The position numbers and the translations under genes were made by a program. This document shows positions 7,969 to 16,075 of a stretch of 64,000 bases of DNA, piece after piece (the first letter of the stretch is position 1; each line of letters begins with the position of its first letter). Source of the DNA: Kineococcus xinjiangensis (GTDB lineage Bacteria; Actinomycetota; Actinomycetes; Actinomycetales; Kineococcaceae); assembly GCF_002934625.1 (NCBI RefSeq), contig NZ_PTJD01000002.1, positions 362,867 to 426,866 of the forward strand, written 5' to 3'. The notes beneath the pieces are model-generated. The model did no database searches and was not told where the DNA came from. It was given only the letters and a program-made list of their open reading frames with translations.

Positions 7969-9605
7969 GGCCGTCCCCCCTCGGCGGGAACCACGCCCCG
8001 CACCGGGGAGGACACCATCGCCTCGTCGGTGTTCGTCAGCCCCCGCTCCAGCCGGGAGCGCACGTGCTCGACGTGGATCTCGCGCCTGTTGCCGATCTTC
8101 AGGAGGTGGTGGCCGCTCTCCAGGTTCGCCAGCGTCTGCCGCGCCCCCCGGTCCAGGTTGTACATCCGCAGGCACGCGTCGATGTCCTCGGCGCGGTCCT
8201 GCCGGTACAGGTGCACCGTCTGCGCCTCCTTGAGCATCGCCACCGCCGGGTCGTGCTCGGGGATGTCCGCGATGTGGTGCAGCGCGGCGATGTTGGACAG
8301 CCCCAGGCCGCGGGCGAGCTTGGAGTTGCGCTGGAACACCCGCCCGCCGGGCCCGCCGACGAGGTCCCAGCCCTCCTCGGCGATGAAGTTCGTGCGCAGG
8401 CCCCGGTGGTGGCGCAGGGTTCCCAGCAGCCACACGTTGGCCACCGCCATCACCATGCTCACCGCCGGGGAGTCGTCCGGGAGCTGGGAGATGTCGAACG
8501 TCGTCAGCCGGTCGGACAGGCGCACGTTCGGGGAGGTGTGCCCGTCGAACAGGCCGGACAGCTCGTCCGACAGCAGCGCCGAGAGCAGGTGCCGCACGTT
8601 GAGGCCCGCCTGGTGGATCTTCTCCTTCGCGGCCGCCGAGTGGTCGGCGAACTCCGCGTGGATCTCCCCCAGCCGCGGCAGGAGGTCGGCCAGCACGGGG
8701 ATGCGCCCGTCGGCCTCCGCCCGCTGCAGCGTCGCCCGCAGCGCCGCGCGCAGGGCCGGGCGCTCCCGCTTGGCGTCCAGCGGCATCCCGTTGTTCGCCA
8801 GCTCCGCCAGCGCCGACAGCAGCCGCGCCTGCCCCGCCACACCGGAACCGGCGAGGACCGTGGGGTCGAGGATGTTCAGGGTGGTGCCGCCTCCGCCCAC
8901 CACGAAGCGCAGCGGCTCGGTGCCGAAGGCGCGGGTCAGCTCGGCGTACTCGCCCTGCCCACCGCGGTCCTTCTTGTCCATGACGACGACCCGGCGGTTG
9001 CTCAGGATGAGCGGGCGCATCACGTAGACGGTCTTGAGCAGGCTCGACTTGCCCGCCCCGACGACCCCGAGGACCACCACCGCCGGGGAGGTGATCTCAC
9101 CCTTCTCGTAGGCGGTGAACGGGTCGTGCGCCACCGGCGCGTTGGAGAGCCGGTCGCGGCCGACGATGATGCCGTAGGGGTCGGTCGGCGCGGCCACGAT
9201 CGCCGTGTTCAGGACCTCCGCCTGCCGCGTCGTGGTCAGGGCGGGGGCGGCCACCGGGGCGTACCAGCCGCGCCTGGCCCGCCGCAGCGAGCGGCGCACG
9301 GAGAACCCCTGCGGCTCCGGCACGTCCTGCCAGCCCGTGGGGGCGGGCTCCTCCGGGACCTCCGCCCGGCGGGCGCGGCGGCCCCGGCGCGGGGCGGGCC
9401 GCTCCTCCTCCGCGGGGACGGCCTCCGGGACGGCCTCCGCCGGGGAACCTTCCGCCACGCCGGCGCCGAGGACCTCCTCGAGCACCGCGGGGTTGCGCAC
9501 CCGGAACGGCACCGCCCGCGTGGCCTCACCGGGTTCCGGTGCCAGCGGCCCCGCCCGCAGCAGGTCGGAGCGGGCGCCGTGCCGGGGGCTGGAGCGGCGG
9601 ATCAC
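7965..9605 (-). CDS. VirB4/HerA-like secretion ATPase
   Basis: A 546-residue P-loop ATPase. After a disordered, charged N-terminal ~130 residues comes a segment ending YGIIVGRDRLSNAPVAHDPF, then Walker A GVVGAGKSS near residues 178-186. VVVMDKKDRGGQGEYAEL and TLNILDP follow, then NFIAEEGWDLVGG near 405 as a Walker B-like strand, and NIAALHHIADIP. This order is that of the conjugative VirB4/TraC-type ATPases of actinobacteria. These energise assembly or substrate transport of type IV secretion systems at the inner membrane. The GTG start at 9605 overlaps the TGA of the upstream SCO6880-like gene (GTGA). The VirB4 N-terminal domain is missing here and may be supplied by that upstream gene. Confidence 0.82.
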   Translation of the reverse strand: MIRRSSPRHGARSDLLRAGPLAPEPGEATRAVPFRVRNPAVLEEVLGAGVAEGSPAEAVPEAVPAEEERPAPRRGRRARRAEVPEEPAPTGWQDVPEPQGFSVRRSLRRARRGWYAPVAAPALTTTRQAEVLNTAIVAAPTDPYGIIVGRDRLSNAPVAHDPFTAYEKGEITSPAVVVLGVVGAGKSSLLKTVYVMRPLILSNRRVVVMDKKDRGGQGEYAELTRAFGTEPLRFVVGGGGTTLNILDPTVLAGSGVAGQARLLSALAELANNGMPLDAKRERPALRAALRATLQRAEADGRIPVLADLLPRLGEIHAEFADHSAAAKEKIHQAGLNVRHLLSALLSDELSGLFDGHTSPNVRLSDRLTTFDISQLPDDSPAVSMVMAVANVWLLGTLRHHRGLRTNFIAEEGWDLVGGPGGRVFQRNSKLARGLGLSNIAALHHIADIPEHDPAVAMLKEAQTVHLYRQDRAEDIDACLRMYNLDRGARQTLANLESGHHLLKIGNRREIHVEHVRSRLERGLTNTDEAMVSSPVRGVVPAEGGRP

Positions 9606-11221
9606 GAGATCGCCTCCTTCGTCCCGGTGCCCGTCAGCAGCGAGCGCAGCAGCGAGCTGGTGGAAGCCTCCACCGGCCGCATCCCGCGCGCCAGCGGCCA
9701 CGTGCACGCCGCCGCCGCGGACTGCTGGGTGTCCAGCCACTCCAGCCACGCGATGCCCGCGTTGTTCGCCGCCTCGGTGACCTTCCAGGTCGCCTCGACC
9801 AGTTCCCGCCGCGACCGCGCGGAGATCGTCAGGTGCCCGGTCCAGCCGACCCCGTGGTGGCCCGAGCCCGGTTCCAGGTCGGCGAGGCGCTGGCGCGCGG
9901 CGGTCAGCCCGACGCGCAGCTCGTCGTCGGTCAGCGCGCCCTTCTCCCGCTGCGCCTGCAGGTCCGCGACGTCGGTGGTGACGTCCATGCGGGCGGCGGC
10001 GCGGGCGTCGGCGGCGGGGACCACCTCGGCCTGCAGGGACAGCGTCCGCACGATGGGGTGCGGCAACTTCGACAGCAGCGGCGCCAGCCAGAGCGAGGTG
10101 CGCGGGCCCGTCTCGAAGGCGTCCACGGGCAGCAGCGCCGTCCGGTGCCACCACTGCTCCTCCTCGCCCTCCGGGCCGGGGGCGGTGACGACGCACGCGG
10201 ACCACTCGTCGCGGCTCGGCAGCCAGGGGGCGTCGACGTCGACGTCGGCGGCCTGGTCGATGGGCCACGACGGGTGCTGCACGTGGCGCAGCACCGCGGC
10301 GGTCTGCGCCGCGGACAGCGCCTCCACCCGGCCCAGCTTCGCGCTGCGCAGGTGGGAGCGGACGGCGGCGATCTCCTCGGCCATCAGCTCCCGCCACCCC
10401 TCCTGCCCCGGGCCGCGGCGGGCGGCGGCGGCGAGGAACTGCGGCGTCAGCGGCCAGCGCACGACGGCGTAGTGGCGCTGCATGAGGCCGGAGCGGTTCA
10501 CCAGCCGCACCACCTCGTCGTAGGAGGCGATGAGCGCCGTGATCGCGTCGGCGGAGGAGTCGTCGAGGTGCTCCCACACCCACGCCTCGTGGTACGCGCT
10601 GTCCACGGGCAGCACGCGCGTGATGGTCTGCACCCGGTTGGGCAGCTGGGACGGGGAGCCGTAGCGGGCGAGCATCGCCCCGAACGCCACGGAGGCCGAG
10701 TCGAGGAACTCGTCGGACTCGATGCCGCGGACCTGCCCCTCCACGCTGAACGCCACCGACAGCCAGGCGTCCTCGCCCGTGGGCGTGTGCCAGGCGATGC
10801 CGGGCCTGCCGCGCTCGCGCTGCAGCCAGTGCATGCCCTCCGCGCCGTCGGGCCAGTCGCGGTAGGCGTTCCACTCCCGCTGCGCGGGCGTCCGCTCCCG
10901 GCGGGGCAGCGCCGCGGGGTCCAGGTCGGCGGGGCGCTCCCGCACGGGGCGGAAGGCGACGGTGCCGAGCGCCTGCCGCTCCCGCCAGCGGCGCCGCGCC
11001 TGCCAGCGGGCCAGCGGCGAGCCGCGGTGGGTGCGGATGGTGGCGGCGTGCACGGCGGCGGCGGCGATCAGGGTGGCGATGAGCCCGGGCAGCTGCAGGG
11101 CGAGGATGGCCACCGCCCCCAGCGCCCCGACCACGATGAGGCCGACGGTGCGGGGGCGGTTCCGAGCGCCGCCGAAGAACCCCCGGCGGCCGTGCTCGCC
11201 GCCGAGGAAGCGGGTGTTCAC
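9602..11221 (-). CDS. SCO6880-family membrane protein of T4SS-like cluster
   Basis: A 539-residue protein with two close transmembrane segments near the N-terminus (TVGLIVVGALGAVAILALQL and LIATLIAAAAVHAATIR) followed by a long soluble region. Its layout and place, immediately before a VirB4-like ATPase, match the actinobacterial 'SCO6880 family' found in conjugation-type gene clusters. The soluble part includes WHTPTGEDAWLSVAFSVEGQ and later HHGVGWTGHLTISARSRREL. I infer that it is a fused VirB3-like membrane anchor plus VirB4 N-terminal-like domain, and so works with the ATPase encoded downstream. Its GTG start overlaps the stop of the upstream TrbL-like gene (GTGA). Confidence 0.75.
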   Translation of the reverse strand: MNTRFLGGEHGRRGFFGGARNRPRTVGLIVVGALGAVAILALQLPGLIATLIAAAAVHAATIRTHRGSPLARWQARRRWRERQALGTVAFRPVRERPADLDPAALPRRERTPAQREWNAYRDWPDGAEGMHWLQRERGRPGIAWHTPTGEDAWLSVAFSVEGQVRGIESDEFLDSASVAFGAMLARYGSPSQLPNRVQTITRVLPVDSAYHEAWVWEHLDDSSADAITALIASYDEVVRLVNRSGLMQRHYAVVRWPLTPQFLAAAARRGPGQEGWRELMAEEIAAVRSHLRSAKLGRVEALSAAQTAAVLRHVQHPSWPIDQAADVDVDAPWLPSRDEWSACVVTAPGPEGEEEQWWHRTALLPVDAFETGPRTSLWLAPLLSKLPHPIVRTLSLQAEVVPAADARAAARMDVTTDVADLQAQREKGALTDDELRVGLTAARQRLADLEPGSGHHGVGWTGHLTISARSRRELVEATWKVTEAANNAGIAWLEWLDTQQSAAAACTWPLARGMRPVEASTSSLLRSLLTGTGTKEAIS

Positions 11222-12714
11222 AGCCGTTCCCCGCCGGGGTCCGGGTCGCCGGCGGGCGCCGGGTCGCCGTGGTCCATCTGCTCGGCGGCGGCGTCGCCCC
11301 CGGAGCGGGCCAGTTCCGCCGTGCGCGCCGAGGCGCTGCCGACGCCGTGCGCGACCTGGCCGGCGGCGGCCGTGGCCACCCCGGCGACGGCGCCCGCCCC
11401 CGTGGCGGCGAGGGCCGCACCCGCGGAGGTGAGGGTGCGCCCCGAGCGCCGGGCCGGTTCCCCGCCGGCCTCCACCGCGCGGGTGCCGTCGACGCGGGCC
11501 TCGTCGCCGCGGGCGCCGCCGGCGGCGGTCGTCGCGGCGGAGGAACCGGCGCTGCCGGTGTCCGCGTCGCGCTGCGCGCCGGTGCCGTCCGACTCCATGG
11601 CGGTCGTGGCCGAGGGCCGGGAGCCGCGCCGGCCCACCATCGCGAGGATGCCCCCGGAGCCCGCGGAGGAGGAGGCGTCCGCGGAGTCGAGGTCGGAGTC
11701 CTCCGCGGCGGGCGTCTCGTTGGCCCGGGAGAGCTGCGCGGTCTGGGAGTCGTGCGCGGACTCGGAGTAGCGGCGGGTGCCGGAGCGCGGCAGCGGCAGC
11801 GCCGGCCCGGTGACCGGCGAGGCCGTCGGCCCGACCGGCGCGAAGCGGAACAGCCCGACGGGGGCCAGCGTGGCCATGAGCAGCGCGATGACGGCGACGG
11901 CGAGGTTCGCCACGGTCCGCATCTCCGCGGTCGAGAACGTGGACGCCAGCCCGCCGATCATCCGGAAGGCCACGCCCAGCAGCAGGAACAGCAGCACCTG
12001 GGAGAAGCAGATCCCGATCCAGACCATGACGAGGCGCACGCCCTTGTCCCGCTGGTGCGGGTGGGTCAGCCACACCAGGGACAGCGGCAGGATCGCCCCC
12101 GTCAGGTAGAGCGTCACCATCATCACCAGCAGGGTCAGCAGCGCCAGCAGCAGCGCCACGATGAGGCAGGCGAACAGGACGATCGAGATGATCGCCCCGC
12201 CGGCCATCTCGGCCGGCCCGCCCGCGGCGATCGCCTCCTGCAGGTGCCGGGTGGTCTGCTCGACGCTGCCGACCACCCCCCACGCCACGATGCCGTCGGT
12301 GAGCGCCCCGGTCAGCCGCAGCAGCAGGGTGCCCAGCACCGGCCCGAGCAGGACGGCGCCGAGGAAGAGCGGCGTGTAGAACGCCACCGTGTCCACGAGC
12401 TCGCCCGTGGAGACCCGCCGCCTCGAGCGCAGCACGAAGTTCCAGCCGAGCAGCACCACCCACGTGAAGACGGCGAGGGCGAAGCTGACCCGGTAGGCGG
12501 AGAGGAACCACTCCACGGAGAGGTCGGGGTGGGTGACCTGCCGCATCTCCGGCAGGACGGTGCCGGCCAGCGACGCGGAGGCGAGCTGGAGGTTCTGGGC
12601 GATGTAGCCCAGCGGGTCGCTGCCGAAGCTCACGGCCTGCTGGACCGCCCGGCCGGCCTCGACGCCGACGCACAGGGGCGTGAACTCCACTCCGGGGATG
12701 TCGCAGGGACCCAC
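11218..12714 (-). CDS. VirB6/TrbL-like polytopic membrane protein
   Basis: A 498-residue protein. A short extracytoplasmic-type N-terminus with two Cys residues (GPCDIPG, FTPLCVG) precedes about six hydrophobic helices between residues ~65 and 300, for example FALAVFTWVVLLGWNFVL, then LLLALLTLLVMMVTLYLTG and QVLLFLLLGVAFRMIGGL. The last ~190 residues are polar, Ser/Ala/Gly-rich and probably disordered. This is the TrbL/VirB6 architecture of the inner-membrane channel of type IV secretion systems. The GTG start lies one base after the TGA of the VirB8-like gene. An ATG start is not available nearby. Confidence 0.75.
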   Translation of the reverse strand: MGPCDIPGVEFTPLCVGVEAGRAVQQAVSFGSDPLGYIAQNLQLASASLAGTVLPEMRQVTHPDLSVEWFLSAYRVSFALAVFTWVVLLGWNFVLRSRRRVSTGELVDTVAFYTPLFLGAVLLGPVLGTLLLRLTGALTDGIVAWGVVGSVEQTTRHLQEAIAAGGPAEMAGGAIISIVLFACLIVALLLALLTLLVMMVTLYLTGAILPLSLVWLTHPHQRDKGVRLVMVWIGICFSQVLLFLLLGVAFRMIGGLASTFSTAEMRTVANLAVAVIALLMATLAPVGLFRFAPVGPTASPVTGPALPLPRSGTRRYSESAHDSQTAQLSRANETPAAEDSDLDSADASSSAGSGGILAMVGRRGSRPSATTAMESDGTGAQRDADTGSAGSSAATTAAGGARGDEARVDGTRAVEAGGEPARRSGRTLTSAGAALAATGAGAVAGVATAAAGQVAHGVGSASARTAELARSGGDAAAEQMDHGDPAPAGDPDPGGERL

Positions 12715-12715
12715 G

Positions 12716-13444
12716 TCAGCAGCCTCCGGGGAAGGGGCGTCCGATGTCCATGATCTCCTCCACCGGGCGAGCCCCGGTGATGTCGTGCAGGCGCCAGGTC
12801 CCCTCGAGCTGCCGCAGCACCAGGGAACCGGCGACCCACGCCTCACCCGCCGGTTCCCCGTCCCGGGTTCCGCGCGCGCGGCCCACGACGGAGACGACGG
12901 CCTCCTCAGGGGTGAACGCCTCGAGGTACCACCGGCCTTCCGCGACCGACGTCGTGAGCGTGGCGGACCCGGGCTCGTGCACGCCCGAGAGGTTGCGGGC
13001 GGCGGCCGTGGCGTCGGGGGTGAGGACCGCCCCGGCGGTGGCGGCCTGCTGCGGAGGGGCCGGTGTGGCCGTCGCCCAGCGCAGCACGGTCGCCGCGAAC
13101 GCCGCGGCACCGGCCGGGGTGGGCGGGGCCTCGCGCTGGGCGGTGAGCACGGCGGTGTCGAGGTCCACCTCGCCGCCGAGGCAGCCCGCGGGGACCGCGG
13201 CCGCGTCCGGAAGTCCCACGGCCGGCAGCCCGGCGGCCGCCGCCGGCACGGCGTCCGGGCCGGCGAGGGCCCGCACGGGTCCGGCGGCGGGTAGGGCGGC
13301 GGCCACGCGGGCGCGGTGCACCGCGGCGACCGCGAGGACCGCGCCGAGGGCGGCGACGGCGAGGAGGGCGACGAGGGCGAACGCCCAGCGCGGCACCCCT
13401 CTCGGGGGAGCCGCCCGCGGGGCGCCTCGCTGCAGCCTGCTCAT
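12716..13444 (-). CDS. single-pass membrane protein, VirB8/TcpC-like
   Basis: A 242-residue protein with a basic N-terminus and one transmembrane helix (WAFALVALLAVAALGAVLAV, residues ~20-40), then an extracytoplasmic domain. The distal part, RWYLEAFTPEEAVVSVVGRA then AWVAGSLVLRQLEGTWRLHD, has the alternating pattern of NTF2-like folds. This fits VirB8/TcpC-type bridging proteins of conjugation machines. The ATG at 13444 has GGAGG six bases upstream. It is followed after one base by the TrbL-like gene. Similarity is judged from topology and context rather than from a clear sequence signature. Confidence 0.6.
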   Translation of the reverse strand: MSRLQRGAPRAAPPRGVPRWAFALVALLAVAALGAVLAVAAVHRARVAAALPAAGPVRALAGPDAVPAAAAGLPAVGLPDAAAVPAGCLGGEVDLDTAVLTAQREAPPTPAGAAAFAATVLRWATATPAPPQQAATAGAVLTPDATAAARNLSGVHEPGSATLTTSVAEGRWYLEAFTPEEAVVSVVGRARGTRDGEPAGEAWVAGSLVLRQLEGTWRLHDITGARPVEEIMDIGRPFPGGC

Positions 13445-13547
13445 GCAGTTCCTCCGGTGCGGCGGATGGGTTGCGCGGGTGGTCGGCGAGCAGGGGGCCC
13501 GGCGCGCGGCGGCCCCGCCCCCGGCGGGGGAACGGGGCCGGCGACGG

Positions 13548-13826
13548 TCAGCTGAACAGGAAGATGATCGCCCCGACGATCACGCCGAGGCAGACGAGGC
13601 CGCCGAGCGCCAGGGCCGCGGACTGGGCCTCGCGCTTGGCGGCGCGCAGGGCGACGGGGTGGCCGTCCCTGTTCTGGGCGATGGCGAGGATGCCGCCGCC
13701 GAGCTGGTACACCGCGATGAGGATGGCGATGCCCCAGAGCCCTGCCGCGATCTTCTGCCACATCTCGGTGAACTCGGCGCCGAAGATGCTGAAGTCGGGG
13801 ATGATTCCGTCGAGGGGGTTCTGCAC
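13548..13826 (-). CDS. small two-helix membrane protein, VirB2/pilin-like
   Basis: A 92-residue protein with two hydrophobic helices (IAAGLWGIAILIAVYQLGGG and ALALGGLVCLGVIVGAIIFL) joined by a short basic loop (HPVALRAAKREAQ). Size, topology and position between an ATPase and VirB8/VirB6-like genes match the VirB2/TrbC-like subunits or the small 'conjugal transfer' proteins of actinobacterial clusters. No cleavable signal peptide is evident. The GTG at 13826 has AAGGAG six bases upstream. Whether it forms a pilus is unknown; actinobacterial systems often lack one. Confidence 0.65.
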   Translation of the reverse strand: MQNPLDGIIPDFSIFGAEFTEMWQKIAAGLWGIAILIAVYQLGGGILAIAQNRDGHPVALRAAKREAQSAALALGGLVCLGVIVGAIIFLFS

Positions 13827-13848
13827 CGGGATCTCCTTGGCGTGCGGG

Positions 13849-15216
13849 TCAGCGGACGTCGACGACCGGAGCGGCCGGTGAGCCGGGCCGCGAGCCGGCC
13901 CGGGCGAACTCGGCGACGAGGTCGACGTCGGTGGGGGCCGAGCGCAGGGCTCCCACCACCGCCGCGGCGACCGCCGTCCACGCCCTGGTCGACTCCTCGC
14001 TGAGGCCGGCGAGGCTGATCTCCCCGCCGCGGCGCACCACGGGGTCGAAGGGCACCTCGACGACGGCGTGCACGCCGAGCTCGTCCAGCCGCTGCCGCAG
14101 GGCGGCGGAGACCCGCTCGTCCTCCGGGCCGCCGTCGTGGCCGAGGACGACCACCGCGCGCGAGGCGAGGCCGCCCTCGCCGCTGACGCGCCCGCCCGCA
14201 CCGCGCACCACCTCGAGGGCCTCCTCGGCCCCGGCCAGGGCGTCGATGGAGACCAGGCAGGGCAGGACGAGGGCGTCCGCGGTGTGCAGGGCGGCGAGGA
14301 ACGCCTCGTGCCCGGGGTTGTTGCCCGTGTCGGTCACGGTGATGCGGTAGTAGGTGTCGAGGACGCGGCGGGTGGTGACCACGTCGGCGGCGGTGAGCAC
14401 CGGCCGGGACCCGATGGAGCCGATGACGTCGGCGTGGGAGGTCTGCGGCGCGGCGTAGCCGCCGAGGTGCCCGGCGGAGCGGATGCCCGCGGCCCCGCGC
14501 AGCAGTTCCGCCAGGCCCTGCACGGGCTGGCCCTCGGCCCGCCGGCTGAGGGTGCCGGCGCTCTCCGCGGCCTCCCACACGCCGACGGAGCCGCCGCGGA
14601 CGTGCCCGAGCACGCCCGCCAGCACCAGGGACGTCGGCGTCTTGCCGACGCCGCCCTTGGGGTTGGCGACCAGGACGTTGACCGCCCGGCGCCACGTGGC
14701 CTGCCGGATGGTGGTGATGGCGTCGCGGTGGGCCTGCTCCTCGGGCGTCGGCCGCAGCTTCAGCAGCCCGCCGCTGCCGCGCACCAGCCGCCCGCGCCAG
14801 CCCCAGCGCGCAGGCGGCGCGGGGTCGCGCAGCGTGGCGGCGACGGTGGCCGCCCACTCCCCGCCGCCCTGCGCGGGGGCGTCCCGGCGCACCGGGCGCT
14901 GCTCGGCGTCCGGCGGTGCGGCGCCGGGCCCGGCGCCCGCGTCCGCGGGGGCGGCCTGCGCCTGCGCGACGGGCTCCGGGTGCACCAGCTCGGGCGCCAG
15001 GTCCGCCAGACCCGCGACGCCCTCCGCCGGCCGGTCGGGCACCTGTGCCTGCACGGCCTGCTGCACGACCGCCCGCTGCGCGGCCTCACCGACCCTGCGG
15101 GCCGTCTCGTCGTCCGCCCCGGCCTCCCGCGCGGCCTGCTCGGCGGCCTCCCGGTACTTCGCGACGCGCTCGGCTCCCGCGAGCAGCGGGCGGCTTCCCT
15201 GGCTGCCTCCAGCCAT
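13849..15216 (-). CDS. MinD/ParA-like P-loop ATPase at head of T4SS-like operon
   Basis: A 455-residue protein. Residues 1-~150 are Ala/Glu/Pro-rich and likely disordered. The ATPase domain starts near 175 with VNVLVANPKGGVGKTPTSL, the deviant Walker A of the SIMIBI class, but with PT in place of the usual TT/ST after GK. Later come YYRITVTDTGNNPGHEAFL and ADALVLPCLVSIDAL, the nucleotide-switch strands. Such proteins partition DNA or position secretion machinery (CpaE/TadZ-like). Being first in the secretion-like operon, a role in placing the apparatus is inference. ATG at 15216 has GGGAGG upstream. The next gene starts 22 bases after its stop. Confidence 0.8.
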   Translation of the reverse strand: MAGGSQGSRPLLAGAERVAKYREAAEQAAREAGADDETARRVGEAAQRAVVQQAVQAQVPDRPAEGVAGLADLAPELVHPEPVAQAQAAPADAGAGPGAAPPDAEQRPVRRDAPAQGGGEWAATVAATLRDPAPPARWGWRGRLVRGSGGLLKLRPTPEEQAHRDAITTIRQATWRRAVNVLVANPKGGVGKTPTSLVLAGVLGHVRGGSVGVWEAAESAGTLSRRAEGQPVQGLAELLRGAAGIRSAGHLGGYAAPQTSHADVIGSIGSRPVLTAADVVTTRRVLDTYYRITVTDTGNNPGHEAFLAALHTADALVLPCLVSIDALAGAEEALEVVRGAGGRVSGEGGLASRAVVVLGHDGGPEDERVSAALRQRLDELGVHAVVEVPFDPVVRRGGEISLAGLSEESTRAWTAVAAAVVGALRSAPTDVDLVAEFARAGSRPGSPAAPVVDVR

Positions 15217-15469
15217 CGACGTCCTCCCACGGACCGAGTTCCTGCACCGGCTCTCCCCGCCGGCGCGTTCCTGCCTGCACGGGGACGCTCCCAGCCCCCA
15301 CTGAACATGATCGTCGCACCACTGGCAATGCGTTCTCAGATCATGGGACCGGTGCGGGTGCCGGCCGGCGAGGCTCGCCGTGGAGATGCACCCGCTCCCT
15401 CGCCCCACCCACATGGCTCTCACGAGGTTACTGGACGTGTCGGACGGTAACAGCTAGCTTCGCGACAAA
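15217..15469. promoter_or_regulatory. divergent promoter region of the T4SS-like cluster
   Basis: These 253 bases separate the minus-strand operon (start 15216) from the plus-strand lipoprotein gene (start 15470). Near the plus-strand start lies an inverted repeat GTTAC (15427-15431) and GTAAC (15447-15451), 10 bases between half-site centres beyond a helical turn, followed by the AT-richer CAGCTAGC. A second weak dyad, ATGATC at 15307 and GATCAT at 15339, lies nearer the minus operon. No certain -10/-35 pair can be named. Confidence 0.35.
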
Positions 15470-16075
15470 ATGCGGGAAGACGGCGCCGGGCCCTCCACCG
15501 CGGACGGGCGGCCGTCGGTGCCGCTCCGGCCGCGCCGTCCGTCGTCCCCGCGCCGCGTCGCCGCCCTCGTCCTGGCGGTCACCGCGGTCACCGCCCCCGT
15601 CGCGGGCTGCGCCGGGCGCGAGGGCCCTCCTCCCGCCACCGGCCGCAGCGCTCCGCTGCCGCTCCCGGACCCGGCCCTGCCCCCGCTGACCCCCGCCCCG
15701 GCGCCCCCGCCCCTCGACGGCGTCGGCCCGCTCGAGCCGGGGGTCGTCGAGCAGCCCTCCCCCGAGGAGGCGCGCGAGGCCGTCGACCGGGCGGTCGGGT
15801 TCCTGCGCGCCTTCGCGCGGAAGGACCTGCCGCAGGAGGAGTGGTGGCGCGGCGTGGTGGGGTTCTTCACCCCGGCCGCGGCGGAGGTGTACTCCGCGAC
15901 CGCCGTGGAGAACGTGCCCGTCTCCGCCGTGGACGCGGCCTCCGCCCGGCTCGAGCCGGCCAGCACGGCCTTCCTCGCGGTGGTCACCGTGGACACCGAC
16001 GCCGGCCCCCACGCCGTCACGCTGGCGCGCGCGGAGGGGAGGTGGCTGGTCGAGCGCTACGACCCGCCGCGATGA
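15470..16075 (+). CDS. lipoprotein-like secreted protein of T4SS-like cluster
   Basis: A 201-residue protein. The N-terminus has a basic stretch (RPRRPSSPRR) and a hydrophobic core VAALVLAVTAVTAPVAGC ending in a plausible lipobox cysteine at residue 47. A Pro-rich linker (about 60-85) leads to a small folded domain with REAVDRAVGFLRAFARKDLP and DTDAGPHAVTLARAEGRWLV, again NTF2-like in flavour. The alternative is a non-lipidated single-pass protein, because the basic region is long. Its TGA overlaps the ATG of the wall hydrolase (ATGA), so the two form a coupled pair divergent from the main secretion operon. Confidence 0.6.
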   Translation: MREDGAGPSTADGRPSVPLRPRRPSSPRRVAALVLAVTAVTAPVAGCAGREGPPPATGRSAPLPLPDPALPPLTPAPAPPPLDGVGPLEPGVVEQPSPEEAREAVDRAVGFLRAFARKDLPQEEWWRGVVGFFTPAAAEVYSATAVENVPVSAVDAASARLEPASTAFLAVVTVDTDAGPHAVTLARAEGRWLVERYDPPR

